Part shown: in pieces, positions 21,207 through 32,508 of the stretch | How the letters are laid out: every line of letters begins with the position of its first letter | Numbering within the stretch: the first letter of the stretch is position 1 | Translations under genes and position numbers: made by a program | Notes under the pieces: model-generated | The model's database searches: none | The model's input: only the letters and a program-made list of their open reading frames with translations | Told to the model about the DNA's origin: nothing | Origin: Xiphydria camelus | Taxonomy: Eukaryota > Arthropoda > Insecta > Hymenoptera > Xiphydriidae | Direction of reading: 5' to 3' | NCBI GenBank assembly: GCA_963678675.1 | Contig: OY783200.1 | Span: 8,878,501-8,942,500 of the forward strand | Length of the DNA stretch: 64,000 nucleotides

Positions 21207-23926
21207 GGGGCCCGAACACTAAACTGCGATTTTTCATATGATTTTTATTTTATTTATTAAAAAAAACGGACGTTCCGATTTACATGAAACTTTACACATG
21301 TTAATAAATGTTTAAATTATCGAAAAAAAAAATTTTTTTTTTTGGCGGCCATGTTTGTATTCTGTAGCTGATCCAAAATGGCGCCTTTTTAAAATGACCC
21401 TTGTCGCGTTGACAGCAAATCAGCAAAACGGAGCCTCCTAGAGCAAAAAACAAAAAATATTCTTGAAATATACATTACTGGCTACTGTTTGACGTAGGGG
21501 ATTTTAAAAATATTGATTAGAAAATAAAAGGCGGCTGTTTGAAGAAAAAGTTTTTTTTTTCGCGTAAAATTTTGCACTAAATTATTTATAAAAAAAAAAG
21601 TTTGGCATGTATCGAAAAACGGCTACGTCGAGCAGAAGCGACACTATTCCCGAATAGAATGCAATTTGAATCAGGTCGATCGGATAAAAACTTTTCCAGT
21701 TATGCTGTCAACGCGGTCAAAAAACATGGTTTCGAGATAATCGCGTTTTAAGTTTTGAAAGGGGCAAATCGAATTAAAAAAGGTAGTAAAAAAGGTCTTA
21801 CGTGATTTATTTTGTTACTCGGCAATCCCAGGGCCGTAGAGCAGCTCTTCCGCATCCATCATTTGTTTTTGGCGCAATTCCTGGGCATGCAAACGTCCTT
21901 CACGCGTGTTTGCCCGTGTATGACGATTCGCGTAATTGATGCGTTCTTTGTCAATCTTTTGACAGTAATCGTAAAGATTCATTCCGATACGGACTCCCAT
22001 GAATTCTAACACACGTAGAAGTGCTGTGTGACCATTATTAAATATAATAGTAGCTATGTTTGCTGCAATATGTACAGTTCTTACTCCACTGAACGTTGAT
22101 TTCGGCGCGAATTTCCAGATAATGTTGTTGAAGCTTTCGTTATTATTCTGATTGAAAGCACCCAAGCATCGTTTTAAAAGATCGTCACGACTGAGATCGG
22201 TATATATCGGCTTTATAGCATCCAGAACGTCTTGGGGTAATGCAGATTCGTGTTTAAAACCTTTCAGTTTTCCGAGCGCGCGAGCCTTTTGCCATTGGCA
22301 CCAAGATGCCAGACCTTCCGGGCAATTTTCGTGCCTTGGATGTGAATCGGTCGAGGATTTATGTAAAAAGGTTGCCCACATGGCTTTTTTCATATTCTCT
22401 AAAGAATCATTGTTGCGCCTTATAGCTAACCCGTAATAAAGGGTAAGATCCTTAATAAGCTTATCAGTAAGCTTACCCCTGCCTCCAAGACCTTTAGTGG
22501 TTTTTTTGCAATTGCGCAATCGAGTACCCATGCGTTTGGATACATGATTGACGCATTCTTTTTTCGTCACTTCATAAGGAACATTCTCGACGACTTTATT
22601 ATATGTCTTGGAATCGCCGTCGCCGACGTAACACTCATACTTTACTTGATGCAATTGTTCCGACCTTTGAAACATCTCAACCATAGCGTGCGGCTCCGTA
22701 TTTCCAGAGGGACCAACGTGATTCGCATCGCACGATTCCTTGTGCTCTTCGTACCATAAATCGTACTCAGCTGTACCTTTTTTATTTTTCCACAAAGAGC
22801 ATGCATGGCAATGTGAGGATTTAACCGTAAAATCAAGCACTTTGTTACTACGATATCCGATTAGGGAAACCACGCCATGTAAAGAACTGAAACCACGTTT
22901 CCGCCAACTGCCATCGCCTGAGACGGTCAATCCGACGAAATCTGTATTTTTCTCCAACGTTAACCGTTTTTCTTCATCACCTGCACTCTTTTACCTTTTC
23001 TGTAGCGTTTCTAACGATTTCGGTCAATTCAGCATACGTTTTCGGAAAGAGAGGCCGAGGAAGGTCCATGAAAGCGCAAAATTTTTCGGCTCCGGCTTGA
23101 GAGACTCCAAGCATCCTCATGGCAAAAACAAATCTACGATTGACTTCGAAAGCGTTTTTTATGTTAGGGCAAGAAGGGATTTTCGTTGGATTACACTTTT
23201 TACACGTCATTATTAAATTGAAACCCAATCCTCTGCTCGCAGTTTCAGAGAACTCCACGTCTCCTCCACATGTTTTACATTTTACTACTTGGCTTAGCTT
23301 TGAAAAAATAGATAAAAAATTGATGACTCTATAAGAAACACTTGGATCGATCGACACGTCAGAATCCTCAAAAGAAGTATTGAGCTTCTGCTCAGATGTA
23401 CTAGTATTCACCGTCACTTTCTCTGCAACATATCTATTTTCTGGACCAACTCTTTGTTTTTTTCTATCACTTCTGTTTGCCGGCTTACCAGCACAGTGTC
23501 TTTTATTTCTTCTATCCATTATTCAAAAATAAACACAAGAATTTAACTGAAAAACACGAGAATAAGAAATTTCGACAACAAAACAAGAGCACGTTGTTTT
23601 CACTAAATTTAAGGTTATGTTTACCGTAATGTATACATGTATACACAAGTATATGTGTGTATATACTTCTGCAATCATGCTGCCATCTATGATTTTTTTT
23701 TTGAGCTAGAATAAGCAAAGCAAACAGGAGAATTTACCATACGCGCACAGTGCTCCGAAACGCCAAATATGCTCAGCCGACACGTCAGCGTCTGGCGCTC
23801 TTTTGAAATACTTAGAGTTCGAATTTTTGTTTGAAACTTTACATACATGTTCTTCGATGTCTAAGCTATTGATTTAGCAAATAAAAAAAAATCGATTTTT
23901 CGAAAATTTTACAGTGTTCGGGCCCC
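21207..23926 (-). mobile_element. Kolobok-like DNA transposon, 2.72 kb, TTAA flanked
   Basis: Ends GGGGCCCGAACACT and AGTGTTCGGGCCCC are inverted repeats. TTAA flanks both (21203-21206, 23927-23930). The single gene on the minus strand encodes a Mutator-like/Kolobok type transposase. TTAA target sites plus this transposase type are why I name Kolobok rather than piggyBac. The element is nearly intact. Confidence 0.82.
21815..23519 (-). pseudogene. Kolobok-like (Mutator-like fold) transposase, one frameshift
   Basis: N-terminal frame 23519-22977: basic start MDRRNKRHCAGKPANRSDRK, then a zinc-binding knot CKTCGG...CKKCNP and RRFVFAMRMLGVSQAGAEKF. Core frame 22957-21815: VSGDGSWRKRGFSSLHGVVS (first Asp), SSHCHAC, YVGDGDSKTYNKV (second Asp), KKECVNHVSKRMGTRLRNC, and NNNESFNNIIWKF (candidate Glu). 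The two frames overlap in sense and are separated by one indel near 22985, after RNATEKVKE. Otherwise the protein is complete, about 555 residues. It would act as a cut-and-paste transposase; as written it is inactive. Confidence 0.8.
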
Positions 23927-23930
23927 TTAA

Positions 23931-24079
23931 GGCCATGTATTACTTATTCGATTCCTGCCTTACAGGCTTTCATGTTTTCAGGCATCTCACTTGAAAACGA
24001 ATAGAAAAATGCATTTTAAAAAGTCGAATTTAAATGTTAAAAATCAAGTTTACGTGTAAATTAGTATCTAAAATACTTA
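23931..24079. other. Spacer, no feature seen
   Basis: Short AT-rich stretch between the TTAA element and an exon donor at about 24080. Confidence 0.4.
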
Positions 24080-24358
24080 CTAGCTCGTCCTATCAATTTA
24101 ATGGTGTACATTGGCCAAGTGTTTAAAGGAGATATTCGGTCCTTTACGAATTTCGTGAACATGTCAAATGATTCGTCTGTATAAGGTGGTGGTAAAAATG
24201 GCGTTTCCATTCTACCTTTTTGAGAATTGTACACCGGCCGAAACGACGGAACAATGTCCACTTTTCTCTTTCCTCTTGGTCCACGAGTAATACATTCTAT
24301 TAATTGGTAATAATATTCTGTATTGTCCTCAAAATCCTGGTTATTGAAGTCCATGATG
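24080..24358 (-). CDS. Orphan exon resembling the first exon of the 16-18 kb gene
   Basis: Minus-strand exon with acceptor TTTAG before ACATCATGGACTTC and donor GTAAGTATTT after IGRA. It reads MDFNNQDFEDNTEYYYQLIE and later ETPFLPPPYTDESFDMF, SPLNTWPMYTIKLIGRA. The PPPY and the P-M-Y-x-(I/C)-x-L-(I/V)-G-(R/H)-A end align with exon 1 of the gene at 16200-18258 (MPPPYDKDT ... RPMYECALVGHA). It is either exon 1 of a paralogue whose remaining exons were displaced by the Kolobok-like insertion, or an alternative first exon. Confidence 0.5.
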
Positions 24359-24720
24359 TCTAAAAAAATAGAAAAGGTATAATTAAACTAACATAACCTA
24401 GCTATGCATATGCTACGTACTTCAAAAAAAACGAGTAAAATAGGAATGTTCAATAAACTGTCCTAATATGTTATAATCTTGTATGAACAGTAATTCTGAT
24501 TCGGAAGGTAAGAAATAGTAAGAAATCGAAACGAGACGCGATCACAATAACGACACAATAACGAACACAATATCTGTCGAACAACACCAAACTTCACAAA
24601 ATGGCGTTAGCCGAAGTGAACGTGCTACGGCTAGACGCTAGAGTACGGGGCTCCATTTTGGAACACTGAAAGGGCGCGCTTTTCAAAACACTAAAATATA
24701 AAATATTGTGGAGAAAGGTT
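24359..24720. other. Spacer, no feature seen
   Basis: No supported element. A tiny plus-strand ATG frame followed by GTAAGAAA at about 24484 was not called. Confidence 0.35.
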
Positions 24721-24722
24721 TA

Positions 24723-27396
24723 GGGTAATTCAGGGTGATATGGTGAAGAAAAAAATTGAGCCGTGTAAAAGACAAGACATTGTTTATTGACACAAAATAA
24801 AAACACTATTCTTTCATAAAATATATAGGCAACAACTTAACAGTGTCATATCCTCTTTAAAGCATTACAAAAGTTTAAAAAAGCAATATATTTATTCTTA
24901 TCGAATTCACCATTTCACCCATGCATATGGGTGAAATGGCGAATGACCATTGGGTGAAATGGTGAACTTACTTCTTCTGCTTTTTACCACATATATCACA
25001 CATGGATTCATATTTTGATCAGTCTTCGTGCAGCCAAAGTTGGCAGCTAATACATTTGATCCAATCCACGTCCTTTTTAGTGCAACTATACAGTTCACCG
25101 CACCCTGCACAACAACTCTCTTCATCGTCCACGTCGACATCATCGTCTTGCAAGTGGATATCAGCAATGAGTCGGATTCGGTGTCAATGGTAGACGCTTT
25201 TTGTTTCTCAGGTTGCTTTCTTTTGGTATTTTCTTTGGTAGATGTGGTTTTTCCTTTGGCCTTCATTTTAGCATTTGCTCCACTCTTCATTGTCTCAATT
25301 GTCTTGTTTTGTTGTTTTCTGTTTCGTAGTTTGACGATGTTTCCTGGAGAATTTAAAATCTCAGCTAAAGCTCTGGAATTCTTCCTTGCAGACGCAACTT
25401 TATTTAGTATAGGTGTCGGCGAAATATGATCCAAGAGTTTCCCAGGGGTTATTTGAGATTGTTCTGTTGCCCCATCTGAAGGCAGATCTGTTGCTTCTGA
25501 TGAGGAATGCATGTTTTCCTGTGGATTTTCAGCCCGTTGCGAACAGCCCAGTTGTGGTGAAGCTTGTCTGTGTTGAAGTCCCTGATGATTATCTACACCT
25601 GCAGTTGCTTCTTCAGAGGGATTCGTGATTTCATGCCAGTGCGAACAACCTGGTTGAGCTGAAGTGGATCTATTTTCACGTCGCTCGTTGTTTTCCTTTT
25701 GTTGATCTGAAGCTGATGTTAAAAAAGCATTTTCGGGGATGGCATCAGGTTTAAACGGGATGATTCCTGTGCTTCTGAACCCCGATATTGCGTTCTCTGT
25801 CGTAGCTGCATGTACCCATGCCTTTGCAAGCAGTCCTCCGAACACTAGTCTCGAAATTTTTCGATTTGGATTCATTTTAAAATGTACGAATTGCAAGCAT
25901 TGTAATAATAGGATTTTAGAGCTTTAAAAAATGCTCTGTCTAGTGGCTGCAAATAATGGGTGGTATGGCTGGGTAGACAGAGCAAAACTGTGTTATTTTT
26001 TTCTGTAAATTCTAGCGTATCCACACTGCTGCAATGGGAGCTATGTCCATCCAAAATGAGCACGACTGTTCCCTCAGGCTTCCTCGGTACAAAATGGTTC
26101 CTTAGCCACAGAAAAAAAATATCAGTTGTTACGTACGCCGACTTTTGTGACATGAAAATAATGGAACCCGGCGGCATACCGTCCTTATACTCGGCCTTTT
26201 CATTTTTTCCCTTTAAAACACATGCTGGGGGTAAAAACATGCTCTCTCCATTGCAGCAAACTATTACAGATATTGTTTCACCCTTTTCGCCGGATGTTAT
26301 TGGTGGAACGCTCTTAGATCCCTTTGCTGCCAACACATAACCTGGTCTATTATTTAGTTGAAGTCCGGACTCATCTACGTTAAATATATTTCCCGGCTTA
26401 TCACAGAGGTTGTGCTCTATCAAGATGTTTTGCAGCAATGAAAAGTAGTCTGAAACGTTTTTTTTGTTTAAACCCCTTGATCGCGCCTGTGAAACTCCCT
26501 CCGATTTGCGAATTGACAGTTCTGGATTTCTTTTTAAAAATAAATGTAGCCAATCCGTTCCGGCAATTTCTTTTTTTCAGTTAAATTTGTGATGTTGATT
26601 ACACTTCTCAGCCAGTTTATATGCCATGGTACGTACTTCGGTCCTTGTCGGTGCAAATCCAAATTTTTATAATTTTATAATATGTTTTACCATCTTCTTC
26701 TCACATTCTTGTGTTAGGACAGGCGGCCCATCCAAAGCTTTTTTCGTAAAGCACTTGTTTGCTATTCTTCTTTTCAGTGTTGACCATGGAACGCCAAACG
26801 CCTTTGAGGCTGCATTTAGGCTCATTCCATTTTGTACTTCATTTACGGCATCTTTAAGTTGTTCTTCTTTCCAATCAGCACGGCTGGATCCTTTTTGCCT
26901 TTTATAAAATGTAGGCATCTTTGCCTGAAACAATGCTGATGCTAGAACTTTTACTTAGGCCGAAAAATACGAGTACAGGTACGAAAAATCCTTCACCATA
27001 TCACCCATGCCCGAGTTCACCATTTCTCCCATTTGCTATGGGTGAAACGGTGAATAGCGCAGCAAGAAGTTCAAAATATTAGAGGTAACAATTTCTAGGT
27101 TATGTAGTATATACACAGTCTACGAATGTAGAAAATATAAAAAAATACGTCGCGGAGTACGCTAGTTGAAGCAACATCCACAAACGCATGCATCGTATAA
27201 AAATTATTGAGCATCGGAATCAGTTTTATACCAATTACTTACGATTTTTAAAATGGGGCTGATTTTCAATAGGTACTCGTTGAACAGATGGTAATAAACT
27301 GTCTACCAACAGACTTGCAGAGACATCTGTGTATCCGGATAAGAAATAGAGCAATTCACCATTTCACCCGATTCACCATATCACCCTGAATTACCC
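24723..27396 (-). mobile_element. pogo/Tigger-like transposon, 2.67 kb
   Basis: Ends GGGTAATTCAGGGTGATATG and its exact complement ending TTACCC are inverted repeats of at least 25 bases. TA flanks both (24721-24722, 27397-27398). Subterminal copies of GGTGAAATGGTGAA occur inside both ends. The transposase relic is on the minus strand. Confidence 0.9.
24907..26933 (-). pseudogene. pogo-like transposase with two stops and a frameshift
   Basis: 26933-26667: KMPTFYKRQKGSSRADWKEE and NAASKAFGVPWSTLKRRI, a Psq-type helix-turn-helix. Between 26667 and 26440 the frame continues through two stops (after HIIKL and HHKFN) with TDWLHLFLKRNPELSIR. 26438-25872: catalytic core with FNVDESGLQLNNRPG, LILDGHSSHCSS and YLQPLDRAFFKALKSY. 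A frameshift at about 25880 leads to 25896-24907: SRLVFGGLLAKAWVHAATTE, a long hydrophilic linker and, near the end, cysteine pairs of a PHD-like finger. All three catalytic Asp remain but the protein is not expressible as one chain. Confidence 0.85.
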
Positions 27397-27398
27397 TA

Positions 27399-27740
27399 AT
27401 TAATTTTATTTTAATGGTAAAAGTATGCTTGTAAATAAAAACACTTGAAAGCTTTACATATACTTTTGTCAATTATAAAAAGAAACATACATAACATAAC
27501 AGTAAACAAAAAGTGATGTCAGTAATAAATATAAGTAATAATGAAAATCAGTTACAAAAAAATAATGTATTTATTATACACTTCTTTATTACAAAATAAT
27601 TATAATTAAATAAAATAACGATTAGAATGGAAATGCGGTTTTGCAGTCTTAATTTTCCCTAAAATATACTCTTGTTTGGTTTTTACGACTCAGAAAATCA
27701 TATAATAAATGAGAATGTAATAAACTATAATATTTAAACG
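27399..27740. other. AT-rich spacer
   Basis: No supported feature. Confidence 0.4.
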
Positions 27741-29821
27741 AATATGAATTATTGATCGTGTAGTAGTGGGATGACAAATACTTTTTTCGAGCCATCCTCT
27801 CTTATATTTATAGACAGGCGTACTAATTTGGACTTTACCGACGTTACTTTGTAAATTACGATATTATTTGTGGGTCTATCTTTTAACTGCCACATGCTTA
27901 AATGTCGAGAATCGATCGGAAATGTAAAAATGGACCTTTTTTCTCCCAAATTTTGCCTCGAAGCTCTATATTCTTATTTTCTATACGCATATTTGTTATC
28001 CTAACGACATTGTTATCTTTCATGAGCATGGTATTGTTTGGGGAAACATTCGTTATCATGAAATTTTTATATTTCAATTTTAGAATAATATTTCTATCCG
28101 CTTCAATAATTTCAAGTAAAGACGGCACTGTTGGTTTTCTGCTTCTTACAAAACGTTCTTCATGGAGACGGCGACATAACTGTGCTAGTGGTCGAAATGG
28201 GGTTCGCAAATACTTTTTCATTTTTCCCAACAAATTTTCGAACGGAAAGGCTGAAATTCTACTCAAACTGCAACCCATATTATACACGTCATCCGGAAGA
28301 TGAATCAAATGATGGGCATTCAAGATTTGGGAGGCAGCTCCGTAATATTCCCCCATATACTGGAAAAATGTTTTTAGATATTCTTTTGCAAGTGGCCAGT
28401 ACCTAGAGCAAAGTCTATCGGAAGACAAAACGCGACAAGCTACATGAAATAAAAGAAAGTGTTTGTAAAGTTGTGATATCAAGATGTCTTTTAAAACAAC
28501 AGGCCCGGCATACAGTGAAAAGAATCGCAATTCGGTTGCTTTCCATTTATCAACATGGTCTGTAGATCTTGGCTGTCGCTGAAACTCGCATGGAACCTGT
28601 CGTTTTAATAATTTCATGCGTCTAGAAAGCTCTTGCCTTTTATTTACAGGAAGCTTGTTAATACCGTGATCAACCCAATATTTCAATAATGTTTTCGTTA
28701 TACCCTGGTACAGTAAATGCATTGAGTCCAAAAGAAAAACCGAAATTATATTCAAAAACGGTACAATGCGCAGTAAAGCTGTAACGCTATGATGATGGTC
28801 CGGTTGACTCCTAGCTCTGAACGATTCATTTGTTCTTGCTTCAGCATCAACAGATTCAAATACTGTTCTACCTTCTATTCGAAACCCTTCAACAGTGCAT
28901 CGCTCACATGCATGTTTGCCGCCGTGCCCAATTGTCGATTTTAGAAACGCTCGTGCAGGAGTATCACAAATGAAGCACTTTGTGACAACTTCAAAGTGCC
29001 TCCCAGAGATTTCGATTCCACCCGTTTGCAATGTATTAACTTCACTGACAAATTCTTCCAAGAATATGTTAACATCTGCTGGCTTTGATTCCCCAAAATA
29101 AATTGCAGCTGCAAATGATTCATACACATCAGGATCACAGTGAACTTTGCAAAGGATGGGACAAAATTCCTGATAACCCGATTTAACTAAAGGCACTTCA
29201 TCTACATTCACTTGTAATTCTATGATATTATTAGAATGTAGGTCGGGATTAATGCACTTTTTTAAACTTTCTGACACACCTAAATAAACAAATTCGCCCA
29301 TTGAGCCCTTCTTATCCTGCATCGCAATTATATTGTAATGTGCTCTTGTCGTTCCGAGGAATGTTTTCGCACATTTTGGCAAGTCTGATAATAATCTTAC
29401 CCTTAATATTCCTAACAATTCATCCATGTGTGACGAATGTATTTTGTGCTTAATAGCCCATTCCTTTAGTTATTGAATCTCTCGTTGACCATCTACATCG
29501 TAGTATACAAAAACTCCATCTTCATCTGGAAGATCTTCATTCATTTCAATTTCAGCATCCGAAGTCTCATTGTCATCCGTTGTTTCATTCGTCTCAACTT
29601 CCGATTCTAAACTCGAAGAACTCAGCTCACTAGTCGAATGACGATTCCTTAAGTCCTCTTCTTGGTCTAAATTTAAATTAAATATGTCATTTTTATGCGA
29701 GTTATATAATTTGCAGTTTAATTATACGTTAAATTTTAGTACAAGATTAATTAATTACACTTTATACATTACACTAGGAAAAAATAAGTTTTGAAGAGTG
29801 CATATAATAAGAAGTCGCCGG

Positions 29822-30203
29822 CAGTAGCCGAGTGGTCTAAATGCTGGCCTCTCGAAGACTGCTCGAGCGATAGGTCTAGGGTTCGAATCCCGGCTTGCGG
29901 AAAAATAATTTTTCCGGGATCCGGGGATCGAGCTATGACCGGCTGTACTCGGGGTGGTGAGGGGGGGCTTCTGCATGGAGGACCCCCTTCCCCAGTGAGT
30001 GAGGACAGGGAGGGGCCCCCCCTCTGGTTGGGACACCTGGGAGGGCTAGGGGACTCCTGCATGCCTCCTGCATGGAGGCCCTGGGCTCACCGGGGGTCGT
30101 GGACGGAGGGGGGGACTCCTCTCTGTCTGAGTGGCCCCAAGTGTGGCTCGGGTACAATGGTCCAAAAAGGACTGAGTGCCCGTTAAATGCTAAGTACAGT
30201 ACA
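29822..30203 (+). mobile_element. tRNA-derived SINE, 382 bp, with 12-bp target duplication
   Basis: A perfect 12-base repeat GCATATAATAAG flanks it (29810-29821 and 30204-30215). The head (about 29824-29905) resembles tRNA-Ser: A box TAGCCGAGTGG, a long variable arm, B box GGTTCGAATCC. The acceptor and T stems have mismatches, so it is not a functional tRNA. The body is G-rich and the end is TAAGTACAGTACA. It lies in the intron between exons 2 and 3 of the tnp2-like gene. RNA polymerase III boxes are intact, so it could have been transcribed. Confidence 0.8.
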
Positions 30204-30223
30204 GCATATAATAAGGTGACTGC

Positions 30224-30289
30224 TATAAGGATTTATTTAAGGTTAGGTTATGACAGCTGTCATAACCTAACCTTAAATAAATCCTTATA
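30224..30289. repeat. Perfect 66-bp palindrome
   Basis: TATAAGGATTTATTTAAGGT and 13 further bases meet their exact complement with no loop; the centre is CAG/CTG at 30256/30257. The arms contain GGTTAGGTTA. It lies just right of the SINE. Confidence 0.92.
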
Positions 30290-30689
30290 TAAGACGCTAA
30301 ACTTTTTTCTTATTCATAAATTATTAATTAAAAAAGAAATTGTTTATTTCACAAAATGTAAATCTTTATAATTTTTGTGCTGTAAAATTTCTTATATTTC
30401 AACATTTTTAAGGTTATTTATTTAAATATGTAATTGTATGGTATATGTATTACCTATTCCTACATTTGAAGCATTTGCTTCAATATCACTCTCATCCGTG
30501 GAACCTTCCTGATTATGAATTTGTACATCTTGATCTAAATGAACATCCTGAGCATCTAAAGTAAACAATAATTTATTTTTATGCATTTAACTATTTTTGA
30601 CAGCTTTATTCAATTCAGAAAGAGAACTAGAGTTTGCTATTTCATCTCATGAATTAAATATATTTCCTCATTCAATTTTGACAAAGCTG

Positions 30690-30690
<1 letters not shown>

Positions 30691-30734
<44 letters not shown>
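30691..30734. repeat. (CA)22 microsatellite
   Basis: Uninterrupted CA dinucleotides. Confidence 0.98.
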
Positions 30735-30736
<2 letters not shown>

Positions 30737-31348
30737 ATAGATTCATTTTTTAAAATAAAGTTCATGGTTTATTATTTTGAATTAAAATAACTTACCTTCG
30801 TCATCAGTACTCGTTGAAGAGTTAACTTCAAATTCCTTTTGAATTTCAACCTTCGCTCGGTATTTTTTAACTTTTAAGCGTAACTTATTTTTAGCCCGAC
30901 GATTATTACTAAAGTCACGTTCATCCATTTTTATTAACGAATTATGATATAACAAATATGTTGCAATTAAATTTCCCTTGTAGCACAACTTAACACAGTC
31001 AGCGTTCTGAGCCCGCCTATATATATCAAGAGTTGTCAGATGCTACAACCAGACTCGATCGCTAAGGCAGAGCCCACTATGGGCACTTTAAGGGTTCGCC
31101 CACTTTAAACCCAAGCACAAAATTAAACGGTGATCGCCTTAATAATCTAAGTTATAATAATTAAAGGGTAGGAACTACTTAGAAATTTGTAGTATTTGTG
31201 TCAGATTACGTTCAGCCAATTAATTAATTAATACATTTGAAAATTAGTTAAATTTTTTTAAAACTGGGACGCCCAACTTGGCTCAAGTTGGCGCCCAGTT
31301 ACAAACTGGGATAAGCTGGGCAGATTTCCACACGGGTGTATCACTTAC

Positions 31349-32508
31349 ATCGGTGCTACCTTCATTTTGATCCGCGTTCTTGGAAACCGATTTCTGGCCA
31401 TACATTTTGCGCCAATTGGAAAGAAATATGGCCCTCGGACCAACCAAAGGTATCAACGCCACAATCATTTCTTCGGTTAAATTGGCCATCGCCGTTTCAT
31501 TAACTTTATTAACTGTATAAATAATGCAATAGACATGTCACGATACACGGAGAAAAAAATTTGCTACGAACAAATAAATATTTATTTGAATATTAGCCGT
31601 GAAACATTTTCTTGATCGGGTGAAAATTTATTTGATTCGACGAAATGTTAAATTGCGACGCAGTGTTCGATTTTAAAACAATCTAATTGAGCTCAATAAA
31701 TTTGTCACGACTGAAATAAAATATTTCACTGCTAATATTCAAATAAATACTTATTTTTATTCGTAGCAAATTTTTTTCTCCGTGTCAGAAATAAATAATA
31801 GTTTTTGCTATAAACGACGTTAAAAATGGCGTAAAGTAAATATTTCTTAGAATGCGTCTACAAAAAATATTAATTCTGAATTTATTTGAGCTAATGATAT
31901 TTCATTTTAAAGCAAGGAGAATAAATTTGGATCGAAGAAAATTTCGTTGTGTAGACAAATATTTATGAATCAAATTAAATTGTATTAGATCCCAATAAAT
32001 TTTGTCTCGGTGTATTGTATGCTAAGAAACAAGTTTATTTGAACTTAACTTAATATAATCGAAAGAAATTTGTCTTTACCCAATTACATTTTCTTTGTTT
32101 GAAATCAATTTTCCTTGGTTCAAAGAACAATTTTTTTGAGAGTGCTTTGCCATTTCCTTCGCGTAGTTGCATACCATTTTTGAAATTTTAAAAATATGAG
32201 TATTTTGCCAATGTTAAGTGTCAATATGTCAAGGGTGTCTATTTTTAGAATTTCGACAACTATAAGGAACCCCTTTGGAAGAAACGCTAAAGTTCTTTGG
32301 AATAGCAGAGAGTTTAGGTTCATAAAACTACAATAAATATTGCATTTGCTATAAGTAGGGCCACCAGGGCAGAACAAGGTAGCGGGACGCTACAAGGACT
32401 CTTTTTACAATATGTAGTATTATATACGTTCTACTTACCGGCGAAGACTTCGACGCTATCATGAAGATCCCAAGCTTCTAGCAAATTCCTGACGAAATCG
32501 TCAGCCAT
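31349..32508 (-). CDS. SAM-domain-like gene, two visible exons
   Basis: Exon 1 starts at the ATG at 32508 (MADDFVRNLLEAWDLHDSVE VFA) with donor GTAAGTAG after 32439. Exon 2 begins after the acceptor at 31513 and joins in frame as VNKVNETAMANLTEEMIVAL, IPLVGPRAIFLSNWRKMYG, ending at a donor GTAAGT after NEGSTD (31349). The helix pattern WDL...F......L.eem...LIP.VG.R..FL..W matches a sterile alpha motif, a protein-protein interaction fold. If the donor is not used the frame runs on to a stop at 31283. Further 3' exons were not found. A MITE lies in the intron. Confidence 0.55.
31545..31786. mobile_element. 242-bp MITE in the SAM-gene intron
   Basis: The ends ACACGGAGAAAAAAATTTGC and the complement ending TTTTTTTCTCCGTGT start inverted repeats of about 60 bases, including GAATATTAGC. 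The interior is AT-rich without an ORF. A related terminus, AAATTTTTTTCTCCGTGTA, lies at 39304-39322. The target duplication is not clear. Confidence 0.75.
31787..32438. other. Rest of the intron, AT-rich
   Basis: Degenerate AATAAATTT-rich sequence, with a diverged terminus-like TTTTGTCTCGGTGTA near 32000. No coding sequence supported. Confidence 0.4.

Larger units (their letters stand above)
27749..30929 (-). pseudogene. Multi-exon tnp2/CACTA-like transposase gene, decayed
   Basis: Exon 1 (30929-30790) is MDERDFSNNRRAKNKLRLKV ... STSTDDEG with donor GTAAGTT. Exon 2 (30558-30480) is AQDVHLDQDVQIHNQEGSTD ... ASNVG. Exon 3 starts about 29668 (NLDQEEDLRNRHSTSELSSS). It meets an in-frame TAA at 29470-29472 just before LKEWAIKHKIHSSHMDELLG and then stays open to 27898. 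Within it, GHGGKHACERCTVEGFRIEG, VFLLDSMHLLYQGITKTLLK and AFPFENLLGKMKKYL are the kind of motifs seen in the tnp2 (Transposase_21) group. A frameshift near 27930 moves the last residues (SRHLSMWQLKDRPTN ... VIPLLHD) into another frame. Family naming is inference; I know this protein type only as repeated in insect genomes. Confidence 0.55.

Noticed and set aside
29824..29905. tRNA-Ser gene
   Set aside because: A and B boxes are good but the stems have mismatches, there is no usable acceptor end, and the segment is the head of a SINE with target duplication.
29769..30186. Several Gly/Pro-rich frames on both strands
   Set aside because: They lie inside the SINE body and have no coding support.
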